Shown: positions 42,513 to 51,736 of the stretch, piece after piece
How the letters are laid out: the number at the start of each line of letters is the position of its first letter
Position numbering within the stretch: the first letter of the stretch is position 1
Source of the DNA: Streptomyces humidus
GTDB taxonomy: Bacteria > Actinomycetota > Actinomycetes > Streptomycetales > Streptomycetaceae
Reading direction: 5' to 3'
NCBI RefSeq assembly: GCF_014649655.1
Contig: NZ_BMTL01000031.1
Span: 58,616 to 122,615 of the forward strand
Length of the DNA: 64,000 bases
Position numbers and translations under genes: made by a program
Notes under the pieces: model-generated
Seen by the model: only the letters and a program-made list of their open reading frames with translations
The model's database searches: none
Told to the model about the DNA's origin: nothing

Positions 42513-45182
42513 GTGGATCCTCACGTGACTGGCCCGATCGAATCTAAGTCCCCCCTCTGTATAGCGCTCGTCGACCTGCTGCCGTCACTGCGCTGGGGTG
42601 ATCCACGCCAATTGGGCCCGTTGCTGGAAGACCCCCGCCTGCCTGGAATGTGGTGGAACGACACGTCGCTCACCGACGTCATGGCCACCATCAGCGCTGA
42701 GGAAGTGGCCCACCGCGCTGCGCAGGCCCTGCGTGCCCACTGGCCGCACCTGACGCTCGGCGAGGCGCTTCCCAACCTGTGCTTCTGCCCGGAGGGCCAG
42801 GAAGCGGACTTGCGGGTCACGATCGAGCAAGCGGCGTCGGACGCAGGCGCCGAGGAAGGTGTTGAGGCACTGGCGGGGCTGGTCCGACCGCTCCTTCGCC
42901 CTTTCCTCATCGGTGGGCGGAACCTGATGGAACCCATCGCCGCGGCTTCCCGTGACGAATCGGCCGCAGAGCCAGACCAGGACGTCCGCGCTCTCACAGA
43001 CATGCTGGTGCTCCTGGTCCCGGCCGACGCCCCGCCCGCTATCCGCGCCGCCGCCGACACCCTGCGAGCTTGGGCCCAGGAACACCCAGATGAGGACAGC
43101 AGCACCCCCGCCCCGGACGCAGACGAGCAGAGCAAAGCGACGCCCGGTGGGAAAGCCGGTCCGGCAGCCGAGTCGGCACTGTTGGAGAGGCCCCTCGACG
43201 CGCTCGAGAGCCTCATCAACGACTGGGGCGAACGTCAGCTGGCCGTCGCGGCAGGACGTACCTTCGGCCAGAACCGGACCTCCTTGGAGACCCTCGGCGA
43301 GCAGTTCGGGGTAAGCCGGGAGCGAGCCCGGCAGATCCAGGTCGAGCTGGAGAAGAAGCTCCAGCTGTGGCTCCACTCAGCCGCCGGTCAGCCGTTCCTC
43401 GGACACCTCCTCGCTGTCCAGGAACTTCTTGGACCAGTGGCCACCGAGACCGAACTACGCGAACTCCACCCGGTCCACGAACTCACAGTCCCCGCTCTCG
43501 ACCTCCCTCTCTGGCAGCTCATCGCCTCGCTGCTTCCCGACCGCACTTGGACAAGCGGCTGGCTGGCGGAAGGCGATCTCGACGAGCGCATCGAACAGAC
43601 GCGGGCAGAGCTGACACGCCGCTGCAGTGAGTCGGCCCCGGTCTGGGCCGAGGTGGTGGAGCTGCTAGGACAACTTGGCATTCGCGAGGCAGCCGCGGAA
43701 GCGTGGCTACTGGCGGTCAAGGGCTTCCGCGTCGCCGAAGGACACCTGCTGCCCTGGGGCCGCTCTGTCAACGACCGGGCCGAAGCGGTTCTCATGCTCG
43801 TCGGGCGCCCTCTCGCGATGGAGGACCTTCTGGCACGCCTGGACGACGGAACGGCGCTAGCCAGCCTGCGCAACCAGATTCAGACCGACGACCGCTTCAT
43901 GCGGCGCGACCGGGATCTGTACGGTCTGCGGCGTTGGGGCGGTGTCGAGTACCTCGGCATCCGAGAGATGATCATCCGGGAACTCGAATCCGTCGGTGGG
44001 GAAGCCAAGTCCGAGGACATCGTCACCTCGCTCTGCTCGCAGTTCGACGTTTCTGACAAGTCCGTGCGTGCCTATCTCGCCGCTCCGGAATTCGAGCGCT
44101 TTAAGCGAGGCTGGATCCGCGTAGCGGCCTCCACCGAGACCGGCGCGGCCGATTACCAGCCGCGACGCGACGTCGCACAGACCCGGCGCTGTTTCCAAAC
44201 CGGCCAAGGCACCTGGTGGTACCGACTCGACGTGAACGGTGAACACCTGCGCGGATCCGGGTTCACCATCCCGGCCGGCTTCGCAGCGCATTTGGGCCTC
44301 GCTCCCGGCGGTCGATTGGAACTGTCCCACGACGTCGGTGACATCCAACTCGTCTGGCGCAACCAGCCCAGCTGCGGTTCAATTCGCCCCCTGCTCGAAC
44401 GCATGGATGCGGTCGAGGGGGACCACGTCTTCGTGGCGGCAAAGGACGGTCGCCTGAAGGCACTGCGCCTGGCCGACGAACCGGAACTCAACCTCACGGA
44501 CACGCAGCGAGCCCTACGGCTCATGGCTCTGTCCGGCCAGGTCACGGAGAAGGACATGCCCGCCGTTCTGGGCAGACGCATCGGTCTCACAGACGCGACG
44601 ACCATGGATGAGGTACTCGCTCACCTGCGAGTTCGAGGCGACAAGGACATCCTGGAACTATTGAGAGAGCAGTACGAGCCCGGGCTTAGCGGTACAGCCG
44701 TGCTGGATGGAGAGTTGAGCGTCCCGGCAACGCCCGCAGGAGAGCTCAGCAGCGCGACGACTCCCCAGCGTGGTGCGCCCGAAGCACAGCCAACAGGCAA
44801 CACTGAGAATGCGGCCAATCAGCCCGTCGAGCCTGAGTTTCGGGACCCAGCGTGGGACGAGGAGATCATCCCACTGCTCGACGAGGGCAGCGAAGCCGAC
44901 CTGATTCGCCTCGCCCAGGCAGTCGCCAACCGGGGCAAGACCGCCCCAATCTTCGGTTTCGAGCTCGGTGAAGGAGGCTGGCAAGCCGACTTCGCCTGGG
45001 ATCAGGACACCGCCAAGGTCGCCGTCGTCTCCGCCGTGACACACGGCAGCACGGCCCCAGAAGCCGAGCCCCGCGACGCCGCTTACAGGGCCGCAGGCTG
45101 GACCATTCGCAGCGCCGTCGACTGGCTCGCCCACCTTGACGAGCTGCTCGCCCTGCTCCCGGACGCAGCTCCCGGCAGCTGA
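42513..45182 (+). CDS. Unknown 889-aa protein with sigma-region-4-like HTH and tandem winged helices
   Basis: GTG start at 42513 (GTG 42525 also possible). About residues 245-290 contain a sigma-70 region 4-like helix-turn-helix with a long N-terminal helix: RTSLETLGEQFGVSRERARQ followed by IQVELEKKL. About 427-540 hold two winged-helix units (GRPLAMEDLLARLDDGTALA...DDRFMRRDRDLYGLRRWG and IREMIIRELESVGG...SEDIVTSLCSQFDVSDKSVR) that align with the 660-aa protein at 35500-37482. The C-terminus (FELGEGGWQADFAWDQDTAKVAVVS) resembles a PD-(D/E)xK-like or VSR-type strand order, but clear catalytic residues are not certain. It likely contacts DNA as part of target recognition. No close family recognised. 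Confidence 0.7.
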   Translation: MDPHVTGPIESKSPLCIALVDLLPSLRWGDPRQLGPLLEDPRLPGMWWNDTSLTDVMATISAEEVAHRAAQALRAHWPHLTLGEALPNLCFCPEGQEADLRVTIEQAASDAGAEEGVEALAGLVRPLLRPFLIGGRNLMEPIAAASRDESAAEPDQDVRALTDMLVLLVPADAPPAIRAAADTLRAWAQEHPDEDSSTPAPDADEQSKATPGGKAGPAAESALLERPLDALESLINDWGERQLAVAAGRTFGQNRTSLETLGEQFGVSRERARQIQVELEKKLQLWLHSAAGQPFLGHLLAVQELLGPVATETELRELHPVHELTVPALDLPLWQLIASLLPDRTWTSGWLAEGDLDERIEQTRAELTRRCSESAPVWAEVVELLGQLGIREAAAEAWLLAVKGFRVAEGHLLPWGRSVNDRAEAVLMLVGRPLAMEDLLARLDDGTALASLRNQIQTDDRFMRRDRDLYGLRRWGGVEYLGIREMIIRELESVGGEAKSEDIVTSLCSQFDVSDKSVRAYLAAPEFERFKRGWIRVAASTETGAADYQPRRDVAQTRRCFQTGQGTWWYRLDVNGEHLRGSGFTIPAGFAAHLGLAPGGRLELSHDVGDIQLVWRNQPSCGSIRPLLERMDAVEGDHVFVAAKDGRLKALRLADEPELNLTDTQRALRLMALSGQVTEKDMPAVLGRRIGLTDATTMDEVLAHLRVRGDKDILELLREQYEPGLSGTAVLDGELSVPATPAGELSSATTPQRGAPEAQPTGNTENAANQPVEPEFRDPAWDEEIIPLLDEGSEADLIRLAQAVANRGKTAPIFGFELGEGGWQADFAWDQDTAKVAVVSAVTHGSTAPEAEPRDAAYRAAGWTIRSAVDWLAHLDELLALLPDAAPGS

Positions 45183-45235
45183 AGAGGCGCCAGCACGCCA
45201 CGCAATCCCATCGACGACCTGGAAGGCGCCACCTG

Positions 45236-47575
45236 ATGACTGTCCGGCTCAGCCTGTACCAGAAAGCCGAGCAAGAGCTCTACAAGCTCGACCGCTCGGT
45301 GAAGGCCAAGTTCTACGATTTCTCCCATCGCTTCCGGGAGAACCCGCACAGCAACGGCCTGCAGCTGAAGGCGCTCAAGGGCGACTCGCAAATCTTCTCC
45401 GCTCGGATCGACGACTCCTACCGCGCCTTGCTCACCCGCACCGGGACGGACGAGACGGGGGATGAGAGTTGGCTGGTCATCGCGGTTCGACACCGTCGAG
45501 ACGTCTACGAGCAACTATCCGTCGCCATCAACCGCGTCTCCGGAGAGATCGAGTTCGTCGACCTCTCCGTCGTCGGCGAAGGCGCCCTGCGCCGCGCCGG
45601 CATCCAGCTCATCCCGGCCGAACCTGACGCGACCACCACCGCAGAGACCGAGGACGCCCCCACCTCCGGACCGGATGCACAGCCCGACGCCGAGCCGGCT
45701 GCCCCGGCATCTCCGCTGCTTGCCGGGCACTCCCGGCAGCTGCTCCGCGAACTTGGCGTCGCTGAACCGCTCATCGACCTCGCGCTCACCCTCACCGACA
45801 CCGCCGACCTCGACCGCCTGGTAGCGGGAGCACCGCTGCTGTCCCAGGACGTCCTGTACGGTCTGGCCGCTGGAATGAGCCCGGACGAAGTACGTGCCGA
45901 GATCACCGCTGCGGTTGCCTCAACCGACCAGATCGACCTCGGAGACTTCGGCGCCGCCCTCGCCCGCACCGCCGTCACCACCATCGATGACGCCCTGCAG
46001 AAAGTCCTGGAAGACGGCGATTTCCAGGCATGGAAGGTGTTCCTCCACCCCACCCAGGCTCGACTGGTCGATCGTGACTACAACGGCCCCGCCCGCGTCT
46101 CCGGCGGCCCTGGCACCGGCAAGACCATCGTCGCCCTGCATCGGATCCACCACCTCGTACGGCAGCTGAAGCCGGGCCGGGACAAGCCCATTCTGCTGAC
46201 AACCTTCACCAAGAACCTCACGGCTGACCTGCGCGCTCGCCTCACCGACCTCATCGGCGACCCTGATCTCCTCGCCCGCGTGGAGATCGCCCACATCGAC
46301 GAACTCGCCTACAAGGTCGTCAGCGAGAACGCGCTATCGGGCAGCGTCAAACGCCGCGTCGATGACCGCACGGCTCTCACCGAGCTGCGCACTGTTCTCG
46401 CTGAGGTCGGCCAGCAAGGGTCCTGGGAAACCGAGTTCCTCATTGAGGAGTGGGAACAGGTCATCCTCGGCCAGGCCGTGGGGACGCGCACGGCCTATTT
46501 CCAGACGCGCCGAGCTGGCCGTGGACGCCCGCTCACTCGCCCCGAACGAGCCGCCGTGTGGAAAATCCTCGACCAGTTCACCGCCCGCCTCGACAAGAAG
46601 GACATCGAGACCTGGGGCCAAGCCGCCGAACGCGCCGCCCGCTACGAGATGGAGCGCGCCGGCCGCATCCAGTCCCGTCAGGCGTACAAGGATCAGGTCG
46701 GCGGTCGCGACCTGATCCACCGCGACGCCGAGGCATCAATGAGCGACCTGAAACACCGCTATAAGCACATCGTCGTCGACGAGGCGCAGGACCTGCGCGC
46801 GGCACACTGGAAGATGCTGCGAGCCATGGTCGCCCCCGGCGACAACGACATGTTCATCGCCGGTGACACGCACCAACGGGTCTACGACAACCATGTCTCC
46901 CTCGGTTCTCTCGGAATCAACGTCCGAGGACGCTCCGCCCGCCTGTCCCTGAGCTACCGCACCACGAAGGAGATCCTCGCCCGCGCCCTGACGGTGATGT
47001 CCGGCGAGACATATGACGACCTCGACGACGGGACCGACACCCTGTCGGGCTACCGTTCCGTTCTGCACGGACCTGTACCCGAACTGCGCGGCTACGCCAC
47101 TTGGGAGGAGGAACTCGACGGCCTTGCCGCCACCTTGCGTGAATGGCGCGACGGACTTGCCCACGAAAACAGTGCAGCAGGCGACGTCCGCGGTCTGATC
47201 GCCGTCGCAGTCCCTGACCGAGACAAAGTGAGCCAGGTGATCTACCACCTCGCCACAAAGGCAGGTCTCGGCTACGCCCAACTGACCTCGGACGGCCCTC
47301 GCGGCGACGGCGAGATTCATGTGGGCACCATGCCCCGCTTCAAGGGTCTCGAGTACCAGCGCCTCGTCATCGTAGGTGCAAGCAACAAGCTTGTCCCACG
47401 CACGGATTCGATCGACCGATACCGTGCTGATGATCCGGCACGCTACCGCCGGGAGTTGCGTAAGGCCCGCTCGATGCTGTTTGTCGCTGCCACACGTGCC
47501 CGTGACGCCCTCACCATCACCTGGCACGGCAATCCCAGCCCGTTTCTGACCGAGCCAGTGACCAAACGGAACTGA
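45236..47575 (+). CDS. UvrD-type SF1 helicase with N-terminal RelE/ParE-like domain
   Basis: 779 aa, ATG after GGAAGG. The first ~90 residues have the RelE/ParE fold pattern (YQKAEQELYKLDRSVKAKFYDF...LKALKGDSQIFSARIDDSYRALL...VRHRRDVYE). The helicase follows: Walker A GGPGTGKTIVAL near 291, VVDEAQDL near 511, GDTHQRVYDN, SYRTTKEIL, FKGLEYQRLVIVG near 702, and VAATRARDAL. The fusion of a toxin-like mRNase fold to an SF1 helicase suggests a nucleic-acid-cleaving or dormancy-inducing output, or a repurposed binding domain. It is the last gene of the module. Confidence 0.85.
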   Translation: MTVRLSLYQKAEQELYKLDRSVKAKFYDFSHRFRENPHSNGLQLKALKGDSQIFSARIDDSYRALLTRTGTDETGDESWLVIAVRHRRDVYEQLSVAINRVSGEIEFVDLSVVGEGALRRAGIQLIPAEPDATTTAETEDAPTSGPDAQPDAEPAAPASPLLAGHSRQLLRELGVAEPLIDLALTLTDTADLDRLVAGAPLLSQDVLYGLAAGMSPDEVRAEITAAVASTDQIDLGDFGAALARTAVTTIDDALQKVLEDGDFQAWKVFLHPTQARLVDRDYNGPARVSGGPGTGKTIVALHRIHHLVRQLKPGRDKPILLTTFTKNLTADLRARLTDLIGDPDLLARVEIAHIDELAYKVVSENALSGSVKRRVDDRTALTELRTVLAEVGQQGSWETEFLIEEWEQVILGQAVGTRTAYFQTRRAGRGRPLTRPERAAVWKILDQFTARLDKKDIETWGQAAERAARYEMERAGRIQSRQAYKDQVGGRDLIHRDAEASMSDLKHRYKHIVVDEAQDLRAAHWKMLRAMVAPGDNDMFIAGDTHQRVYDNHVSLGSLGINVRGRSARLSLSYRTTKEILARALTVMSGETYDDLDDGTDTLSGYRSVLHGPVPELRGYATWEEELDGLAATLREWRDGLAHENSAAGDVRGLIAVAVPDRDKVSQVIYHLATKAGLGYAQLTSDGPRGDGEIHVGTMPRFKGLEYQRLVIVGASNKLVPRTDSIDRYRADDPARYRRELRKARSMLFVAATRARDALTITWHGNPSPFLTEPVTKRN

Positions 47576-47645
47576 ACGACAGCCGAGTACGGTGGTTCGG
47601 CGAGTCACCAAGAACGGCAGTCACCCGGCCTCGTGAGAGATCACC

Positions 47646-48812
47646 TCAAGACGCCAGATGTCGCAGCCGACCGGCGGCTTCGTCGAGAACGTCGTCCCTC
47701 TTGCAGAAGGTGAAGCGCACCTGGCTGCGGCCGGCGTCGGGGTCGTCGTAGAAGACGGAGTTGGGGATGGCGACGACGCCGCAGCGTTCGGGGAGAGCGC
47801 GGCAGAAGGCGTAGGCGTCCTTCTCACCGAAGGGCGTGATGTCGGTGGTGATGAAGTACGTGCCCTGGGGCTGGTAGACCTCGAACCCGGCCGCGCGCAG
47901 GCCGTCGCCGAGCAGGTCGCGCTTGCGGCGGAGGTCGGCGCGGAAGCTGTCGAAGTACGCGTCCGGCAGGCGCAGTGCTTCGGCGATCGCGTACTGGAAG
48001 GGGCCCGCGCTGACGTAGGTCAGGTACTGCTTGGCCGTCCGGACAGCGGAGACGAGCGGGCTGTCAGCCATGACCCAGCCAACCTTCCAACCGGTGAAGG
48101 AGAAGGTCTTGCCGGCGGAGGAGATGGAGACGGTGCGCTCACGCATGCCCGGCAGGGCCGCGATGGGGCGGTGCGTGCCTTCGTAGACCAGGTGCTCGTA
48201 CACCTCGTCGGTGACCACGAGCAGGTCGTGTTCGACGGCGAGTGCGGCGATGGCGCTCTGCTCTTCGGCGGTGAGGACCATTCCGGTCGGGTTGTGGGGG
48301 GTGTTGAGGAGAAGGAGGCGGGTCCGCGGGGTGATCTTGGCCCGCAGTTCGTCCAGGTCCGGGCGGAAGGACGGGGCGCGCAGGGTGAGCGGTACGCGCT
48401 TCGCGCCGGCCATGGCGATGCAGGCCGCGTAGGAGTCGTAGAAGGGCTCGAAGGCGATCACCTCGTCTCCCGGTTCGAGGAGGGCGAGCATGGCTGCGGC
48501 GATTGCCTCGGTTGCCCCCGCGGTGACCAGGACTTCCGTATCGGGGTCGAGGCTCAGGTCGTAGAAGCGGCGCTGGTGGTCGGCGATCGCCTGGCGCAGC
48601 TCCGGGATGCCCGGTCCCGGCGGGTACTGGTTGCCGCGCCCGTCCCGTAGCGCCCGTACGGCCGCTTCCCGTACTGACTCCGGCCCGTCAGTGTCCGGGA
48701 AGCCCTGCCCCAGGTTGATCGCGCCCGTCGCGGTCGCCAGTGCCGACATCTCCGCGAAGATCGTCGTCCCGAGCCCGTCCAGCCTGCGGTTCAGCAGCGG
48801 CCTGCCGCTCAT
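47646..48812 (-). CDS. PLP-dependent aminotransferase, intact copy (DapC/SCO3658-type)
   Basis: 388 aa from ATG 48812. Fold-type I aminotransferase: INLGQGFPDTDGP near residue 32, NTPHNPTG, DEVYEHLV, and the PLP lysine in SSAGKTFSFTGWK near residue 234. Homologues are annotated as aspartate or N-succinyldiaminopimelate aminotransferase (lysine/peptidoglycan precursor pathway). It lies 71 bp downstream of a truncated, closely related copy. The intact copy restores the function the truncated one lost. It may have come in with the accessory island, because it sits on the island side of the break. Confidence 0.92.
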   Translation of the reverse strand: MSGRPLLNRRLDGLGTTIFAEMSALATATGAINLGQGFPDTDGPESVREAAVRALRDGRGNQYPPGPGIPELRQAIADHQRRFYDLSLDPDTEVLVTAGATEAIAAAMLALLEPGDEVIAFEPFYDSYAACIAMAGAKRVPLTLRAPSFRPDLDELRAKITPRTRLLLLNTPHNPTGMVLTAEEQSAIAALAVEHDLLVVTDEVYEHLVYEGTHRPIAALPGMRERTVSISSAGKTFSFTGWKVGWVMADSPLVSAVRTAKQYLTYVSAGPFQYAIAEALRLPDAYFDSFRADLRRKRDLLGDGLRAAGFEVYQPQGTYFITTDITPFGEKDAYAFCRALPERCGVVAIPNSVFYDDPDAGRSQVRFTFCKRDDVLDEAAGRLRHLAS

Positions 48813-48882
48813 CTCTCCACCATCCTCACCCGGGTATCCGTCGATCCTTCGCGGCCATCCTCGCCGATGCCCGACCGGGCGT

Positions 48883-49662
<780 letters not shown>

Positions 49663-50085
49663 GTATCCACCGTTCTCACTCGAGTGCTCGCCGGTTCTCC
49701 GGGACCATCCTGACTCATGGCCGGTCGCGGCCTCGCGCGGTGCAGGGACCGTCGAGGGCCGGGGAACGTTTACGTGCTCTTCGTCGGGCTCCGCCTCCTG
49801 CTCCACGAGAACGCCGGCCTTCGGCCGAGCAGCTTCGGCACGTCGAGGAACATGGCATCTCCGCGGCGGTCGACGGAGCCCCGGCCGGGTCGCGTTCTCC
49901 ACTCACGGGAGCGCCGCGGGACGCCGGCGCAGCCGGGGCCCGTCCGGCGCAGCCGGGGCCCGTCCGGCGCGATCGGCCGGACAGGCCCCGGCGTCCAGGC
50001 AGGGCTCAGCGCCTGTGGGAACGGCTCAGCACCCGCCGGAACGGCTCAGCACCCGCCGGAACGGCTCAGCACCCGCCGGAACGGC
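49663..50085. repeat. intergenic region with 20-bp tandem repeats
   Basis: No gene recognised. Two families of 20-bp direct repeats occur: GCGCAGCCGGGGCCCGTCCG twice (about 49928-49967), and ACGGCTCAGCACCCGCCGGA three times (50021-50040, 50041-50060, 50061-50080). The latter continues into a partial fourth copy that contains the stop codon of the DUF1062 gene. Confidence 0.8.
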
Positions 50086-50613
50086 TCAGCGCTTGAGCGT
50101 GAAGGTGAAGTCCCCGGACAGCTTGCCGCTCAACCGGACCGCCGAGACGAGACGGCCCTCCGCGACCAGCCGCTCGACCTCGGCCCGCGACAGAGCGAAG
50201 CCCTCGGCGATCAGCCGCACCGGACGGACCGGGATCGGCGCCGCGAAGCGGACCGAGACGTCGATCGCCTCACGGTCGGGACGACCCGCTCCGCCGGTGT
50301 CGAGGCGCCAGGCGCCGTCCCAGTCGAGGGCGACGCGGTTACGGCGCCGCAGGACCGGATCCTGGAGCAACTCGGCCGCCAGGCCGCGGTCGTTGCCGTG
50401 CAGCCGGTCCAGCAACTCGGGCCGTACGGAGCGCACGTTCGCCCGCTCCAGGACCGTGAGCTTCGCGGTGTCCCCGCACCCCGTGCAGAGCACGAGGAGC
50501 CAGGCGTCGATGAGCTTGTGGTGGGCGTTGACACGGAACTTGCCGTTCGCCCGGAAGCGCTCGGACGCGCAGGCGGGGCAACGGCGGAGGACGAGAGGCA
50601 GGCAGGTGGGCAT
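50086..50613 (-). CDS. DUF1062 domain-containing protein
   Basis: 175 aa from ATG 50613. A zinc ribbon CPAC at residues ~12-15 pairs with CTGC near 43. The rest contains NGKFRVNAHHKLIDAWLL, RPELLDRLHGND and a winged-helix end (AEGFALSRAEVERLVAEGRLV), the usual arrangement of DUF1062. The function is unknown. The last codons and stop are part of the 20-bp repeat array, so C-terminal length may vary between strains. Confidence 0.85.
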   Translation of the reverse strand: MPTCLPLVLRRCPACASERFRANGKFRVNAHHKLIDAWLLVLCTGCGDTAKLTVLERANVRSVRPELLDRLHGNDRGLAAELLQDPVLRRRNRVALDWDGAWRLDTGGAGRPDREAIDVSVRFAAPIPVRPVRLIAEGFALSRAEVERLVAEGRLVSAVRLSGKLSGDFTFTLKR

Positions 50614-51007
50614 GACCACCCAGTTTTCGAACACAGAAGTACACCGGTTCCAGTGAGAAGTCCGCAGCAAAAAGCAGCGCGGCGCACAGGTGCGACGCGC
50701 GACGAATCAGCGCTCGGGAGGTCTCACACGGTGTACAACGGCACGTCCTTGCCCAGACGACTTCTACGGGCAGCACGGTAGTGGCGGCCGGGGGCGGCGC
50801 TCCACTGGATTTCGAGCCGGTGACATGGCCCCTGACCTGCTCTTCTGCCCAGGTCAGGGACTTTTCCCGCGGGAGAACCCTCTGAAGTTCCTCAACTCGG
50901 CTTTGGCCGGTGAGGCGGACGGGCATCCCCCGTTCACGTGGCGCTCAGGCACCGCGCGAGGCGCCCACGGGGGGTTGCTTCGGGGGACTCGGAAGGAGGG
51001 TGACGCC
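50614..51007. other. intergenic region with one strong hairpin
   Basis: No coding sequence recognised between the divergent DUF1062 gene and the Cys/Gly-rich protein gene. The main structure is the hairpin at 50830-50859. Confidence 0.5.
50830..50859 (+). terminator. perfect 10-bp hairpin followed by a short T run
   Basis: CCCTGACCTG (50830-50839) and CAGGTCAGGG (50850-50859) pair exactly with a 10-nt loop and are followed by ACTTTT on the plus strand. It looks like a factor-independent terminator, but no gene lies directly upstream on this strand. An unseen small RNA could end here, or it could be part of the 5' leader of the next gene. Confidence 0.5.
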
Positions 51008-51319
51008 ATGGTCTTCGGCATCATCCTGGCGGTGATCGCGATCGTGTTCGTGGCGGCCATGCTCGCCAACGCCCGTAAGGGCGGGGCCGCGAAGCCGCGC
51101 CGTGGCGGCCGCTCGCGCGGCACGTCCGGAGGCGGGGCCGCCGCCGGCAGCTGGTGGGCCGGCGGGGCGGACGGCGGCTCCGGCGGGGGCCACCACGGGG
51201 GGCACGGGGGCCACCACGGAGGCCACTCCTGCGGCGGCGGTTCGTCCTGCGGCGGCGGGTCCTCCTGCGGGGGCGGCTCCTCCTGTGGGGGAGGCGGCGG
51301 ATGCGGCGGAGGCAGCTGA
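51008..51319 (+). CDS. Small membrane protein with His/Gly and Cys/Gly repeat tail
   Basis: 103 aa; a GGAGG is well placed before the ATG. One N-terminal transmembrane segment (VFGIILAVIAIVFVAAMLA) is followed by a basic linker, then GGHHGGHGGHHGGH and repeated SCGGGS units giving six Cys. The tail resembles metal-binding or surface low-complexity segments. I know of similar Streptomyces hypothetical proteins but no function. The topology predicts the tail in the cytoplasm if the basic linker stays inside. Confidence 0.75.
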   Translation: MVFGIILAVIAIVFVAAMLANARKGGAAKPRRGGRSRGTSGGGAAAGSWWAGGADGGSGGGHHGGHGGHHGGHSCGGGSSCGGGSSCGGGSSCGGGGGCGGGS

Positions 51320-51333
51320 CACGGGGCAGCTGA

Positions 51334-51351
51334 GCTCCCCGCGGGGGGAGC
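51334..51351 (+). terminator. short GC hairpin after the Cys/Gly-rich gene
   Basis: GCTCCCC (51334-51340) and GGGGAGC (51345-51351) with a 4-nt loop, 14 nt after the stop. There is no T run, as is usual in Streptomyces. The rest of 51352-51736 shows no gene. An AT-richer part (TTGAACAATTGAG, about 51496-51508) may be the promoter of the DUF2617 gene. Confidence 0.5.
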
Positions 51352-51736
51352 CGCATCCGGACCGCGGGGCCCGCCGCCGACCACCGGGCGGCCCCGCGGT
51401 CGCACCGCGCCCAGGACGGCCGGTGCGTGTACCCGCTTCCCGGGCTTTCATGTGGGGCGTGCGGGCGCACGGAACGCCGCCCGGCGCACGCCATAGTTGA
51501 ACAATTGAGCTGTGTAGCCCCCTGAGGGATGGAAACCCCACGAAGTTGGGTAAAAACGCTGTGGCGGCTCCGCAGTTCATGATTCCCTCTAAACCACCGA
51601 CGCAGCCCCTCGGACCCTCTTCGGACGCCCCGAGCAAACGACATTCCCAGACCGGGCAGACCGGGGCCGTCTCCCGGTGTCGTCCTGGGCGCGCCGGATC
51701 CACTCCTCATCTTCTGCTTCTCCGCGGAGCCGACCC

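Noticed and set aside
50021..50090. Possible CRISPR array (20-bp direct repeats)
   Set aside because: The repeats are head-to-tail with no unique spacers and there are no cas genes.
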